Shown here piece after piece: positions 61,006 through 62,709 of a DNA stretch of 62,709 nucleotides. Location of the stretch: contig JAIYCU010000017.1 of the NCBI GenBank assembly GCA_027487835.1, positions 1 to 62,709 on the forward strand, in the 5' to 3' direction. The position numbers and the translations under genes were made by a program. The notes beneath the pieces are model-generated. The model was not told the origin of the DNA and did not search any database. It worked only from the letters and a program-made list of their open reading frames with translations. Within the stretch, counting starts at the first letter, position 1. Each line of letters opens with the position of its first letter. The DNA comes from Bacteroidota bacterium. GTDB taxonomy: Bacteria > Bacteroidota > Bacteroidia > UKL13-3.

Positions 61006-61389
61006 TTACTTGAGTTGCTTTTTGTTAAGATAAAATTCGTTGTAGTAAACAACCAAAATAAAAATAAATGCAAAGAGTGAATTCAGTTTCCCCCACAGCA
61101 ACAAGTCTGGAACAAAAATAAATTCAAGTGTGTTCATTGTCGCAACTACTAGGATTTGGGTAATAGCATTTAACTTTGTCTTATAGCCACTTAAAATCCA
61201 AACAGCCATAATAATTTCTGAAAGTCCGATTAGAATTGTCAATGGTCGGGAATAGTCGTCACCTAGTATTCTTGCAACAATTTGTTCGTGTCTAGGAACA
61301 AGATTTAGAACCTTACAAAAAAGTCCGTTTGCAATCCAAACTGTCGCAATACAATAGGTCAATATTAAATAAATTCTCGTCTTTGTCAT
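61006..61389 (-). CDS. DoxX-like membrane protein
   Basis: A 127-residue, four-helix protein of the DoxX-like family (helices at about 6-24, 47-68, 74-92 and 98-118). The pattern WIANGLFCKVLNLVPRHEQIVARIL and LTILIGLSEIIMAVWILSG is characteristic. Members often sit beside DUF2071 genes in Bacteroidota. It is the first gene of the operon DoxX, DUF2071, methyltransferase, membrane protein, and follows boundary element E1. Confidence 0.8.
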   Translation of the reverse strand: MTKTRIYLILTYCIATVWIANGLFCKVLNLVPRHEQIVARILGDDYSRPLTILIGLSEIIMAVWILSGYKTKLNAITQILVVATMNTLEFIFVPDLLLWGKLNSLFAFIFILVVYYNEFYLNKKQLK

Positions 61390-61484
61390 TGTTGGTTGTG
61401 TCGTCCGCTACGCTTGTAGCCAACTCCTAAATACCCTCAGCACTCATACGCCTTCTAACAAATATACCATTCCCAAACATTCAT

Positions 61485-61510
61485 AAAATACCTATTAATG
61501 GGTATTTTTT
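61485..61510 (-). terminator. Hairpin terminator in the MBL/DoxX spacer
   Basis: AAAATACC (61485-61492) pairs perfectly with GGTATTTT (61501-61508) around an 8-base loop, with T runs on either strand. It would end the minus-strand MBL transcript. Confidence 0.5.
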
Positions 61511-61557
61511 ACGGAGATAGGATAAGGACATATTAGCTGTGAATGGGACACTTAAGA

Positions 61558-61586
61558 AGTGTGGAGCAAGAGTGTGGAGCAAGAGT
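61558..61586. repeat. 13-bp perfect tandem repeat, two copies
   Basis: AGTGTGGAGCAAG occurs at 61558-61570 and again at 61571-61583, followed by a third AGT. The unit is not seen elsewhere in the window. Confidence 0.8.
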
Positions 61587-61650
61587 TCAAAAACATTCTA
61601 GGCGTTTGGCTGTTTGATAATTTTGCTTTTCCCAATGTTGTGCGTTCGGG

Positions 61651-62364
61651 CTATTTCAGCTTCGTGCCAATAAACCTTTCTTTTAGCAGCTGATTAGCCC
61701 GCTTTTTCAATGGGTTTCCGTGTCCAAAAACAGCTTGCTCAAAGGGGAAGTCTGCCACTTTTAAAATAGATGCTCGTGCTAAAGCCCTGTCCTCATTTAT
61801 GGTAGCATAGCTTAATCCCATCACGTTTGAACAGATATCTCCTGCTATTAATACGCCATCTTGGGGCAGTAAAAATGATACATGACCAGCACAATGTCCT
61901 GGTGTATGAATCACTTCTATATCATTGGCAAATGGAAGTGTTTCCCCGTCTTCTATGGTTTTTTCAATAGGAAAAGATTCGTATTTTGTGCCTCCTCGTT
62001 TAATAACTAAGCGAAAGACAAGGCTCGGAATAATGCCTGGCGTAACCGTAATTCCATCGTATCCAGCTTCCCCTTTGGCAGTAAAGGCAAGGTCGGCAGC
62101 ATGGACGTACACCTTAGCGCCTGTGCGCCTGATTATCTCCGCAGCACTGCCCGCATGGTCAACATGACCGTGGGTGAGCAATAAATGTTTAATATCTAAT
62201 GGGTCATGACCAGTTTGTCGCACGCCCTCCAATATATCGTCTGCTTTATTTGGCCATGCAGCATCAACCAATACCAAGCCATCATTGGTTTTAATCAGGT
62301 AGACATTAACTATCCCAATTTCAATTTGCCAAAGTCGAGTTGAGACTTGCGTTATTTTAGACAT
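61651..62364 (-). CDS. MBL-fold metallo-hydrolase
   Basis: A 237-residue metallo-beta-lactamase-fold hydrolase. The zinc-binding motif HxHxDH is present as LTHGHVDHAG (about 64-73). Further ligands are His in VIHTPGHCAGHVSF, Asp in LIAGDICS and His in VFGHGNPL near the C-terminus. This set matches general MBL hydrolases (glyoxalase II-like) rather than true beta-lactamases, and there is no signal peptide. The substrate is unknown. Its TAG stop is embedded in boundary element E1. Confidence 0.88.
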   Translation of the reverse strand: MSKITQVSTRLWQIEIGIVNVYLIKTNDGLVLVDAAWPNKADDILEGVRQTGHDPLDIKHLLLTHGHVDHAGSAAEIIRRTGAKVYVHAADLAFTAKGEAGYDGITVTPGIIPSLVFRLVIKRGGTKYESFPIEKTIEDGETLPFANDIEVIHTPGHCAGHVSFLLPQDGVLIAGDICSNVMGLSYATINEDRALARASILKVADFPFEQAVFGHGNPLKKRANQLLKERFIGTKLK

Positions 62365-62491
62365 GAGGTTTAAATATTAGTGGATGAAAGATTTGTTCCG
62401 ATTCAAAACTACTAAATTATTTTATACGAACAGTAATATGCTTTCTACGCTTACACAAACAAAAACATCAAATTTTAACAGTAAAATAATT
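62365..62491. other. AT-rich spacer between the MBL gene and the right-end gene
   Basis: A 127-base AT-rich stretch with no coding signal, no TAnnTTTG box on the minus strand that I can find, and no copy of the boundary module. It presumably carries the MBL gene promoter. Confidence 0.4.
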
Positions 62492-62709
62492 TTAATCATA
62501 ATCATATCGGTACGTCATAAATTCACCTTTATAAACTTTGGTTTTATACTCAACGTCAAACTTGCGCTCAATTTCCAATTTTAACTTGTCACTTTTAAAA
62601 TTGTAATGCTTTTTGTCTAGGAATCCAACTGTCCTAAGTGTTGGGTGTTCAAGTATCGGACTTAAATTCCCGTCTAGTACCTTGGTGTCAACAAATCGGA
62701 AATCGATTA
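62492..62709 (-). CDS. C-terminal part of an unidentified protein (truncated by the window end)
   Basis: On the minus strand a frame is open from the window edge to a TAA at 62492-62494, giving 71 residues. The start of the gene is outside the window. The visible part (RFVDTKVLDGNLSPILEHPTL near its start; KLKLEIERKFDVEYKTKVYKGEF later) is charged and beta/alpha-mixed, with a leucine-rich look at its beginning. I do not recognise a family. No boundary element is visible between it and the MBL gene. Confidence 0.6.
   Translation of the reverse strand, partial: IDFRFVDTKVLDGNLSPILEHPTLRTVGFLDKKHYNFKSDKLKLEIERKFDVEYKTKVYKGEFMTYRYDYD

Larger units (their letters stand above)
61449..61654 (-). 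repeat. attC-like cassette-boundary element (E1), most divergent
   Basis: The spacer between the MBL gene and the DoxX operon holds GCCTTCTAAC at its left (61451-61459 region) and GTTG, then CGTTC and GGGCTAT, at its right (61637-61654). The MBL stop codon (CTA on this strand) lies in the right module. A hairpin terminator and a 13-base tandem repeat sit in between. It is related to E2 and E3 only weakly. Confidence 0.3.

Noticed and set aside
1-62709. CRISPR arrays, rRNA genes or insertion sequences
   Set aside because: No regularly spaced repeats of 24-40 bases, no rRNA-like tracts and no transposase frames were found on either strand.

Overview
The window is about 62.7 kb of AT-rich chromosome from a member of the Bacteroidota. 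Three things point there: type IX secretion (T9SS) sorting domains and a PorZ-like protein, a fused MurF-Alr, and TAnnTTTG promoter boxes of the Bacteroidota sigma factor. The density of T9SS and c-type cytochrome motifs suggests a free-living, non-Bacteroidales lineage, but genus cannot be read from the sequence. Genes are very tightly packed: several convergent pairs share stop-codon palindromes and several operon members overlap by 4-32 bases.

Layout. 1-7200: end of atpG, a cyclophilin, a serine hydrolase with a Crp-type regulator, a HepT/MntA-type toxin-antitoxin pair, a DUF2147 gene broken by an in-frame amber codon, a quinone-reductase pair, a DUF433/DUF5615 toxin-antitoxin pair and serS. 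7300-17700: a secreted FGE-sulfatase-domain protein, lspA, a DksA-like protein with a 290-residue Lys/Ala tail, an IleRS with a swapped HIGH motif, a small zinc ribbon and an RND transporter. 17700-30900: porZ, an oxidoreductase, metF, tcdA, a cardiolipin-synthase-like enzyme, a two-component system, an eIF1-like factor, dgt, clpP-clpX and a prohibitin-like lipoprotein. 30900-45400: a kinase-fold orphan, UMF1 transporter-lutA-ldh2, corA, two T9SS-type secreted proteins, tRNA-Cys, periplasmic DUF4920 and haem proteins, pdhB and a transglutaminase-like protein. 45400-56700: an SDR, a UbiA-like membrane protein head-to-head with a small exported protein, a peptide transporter, clpC, rlmH, a methyltransferase, murF-alr and an MFS transporter.

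From about 56740 to the right end the character changes. All genes lie on the minus strand (HNH and GIY-YIG nucleases, a lipoprotein, a DoxX/DUF2071/methyltransferase/membrane operon, an MBL hydrolase and a partial gene). The first three units are separated by intergenic elements sharing a conserved end module and TAAC/GTTA ends, which resembles an integron-like gene-cassette array, although no integrase is in view.

The strongest unexplained signal is a short dispersed palindrome, GGTT-(1-2 nt)-AACC. I counted 25 copies by eye, in all three codon phases and on both strands, with none in the cassette-like region.
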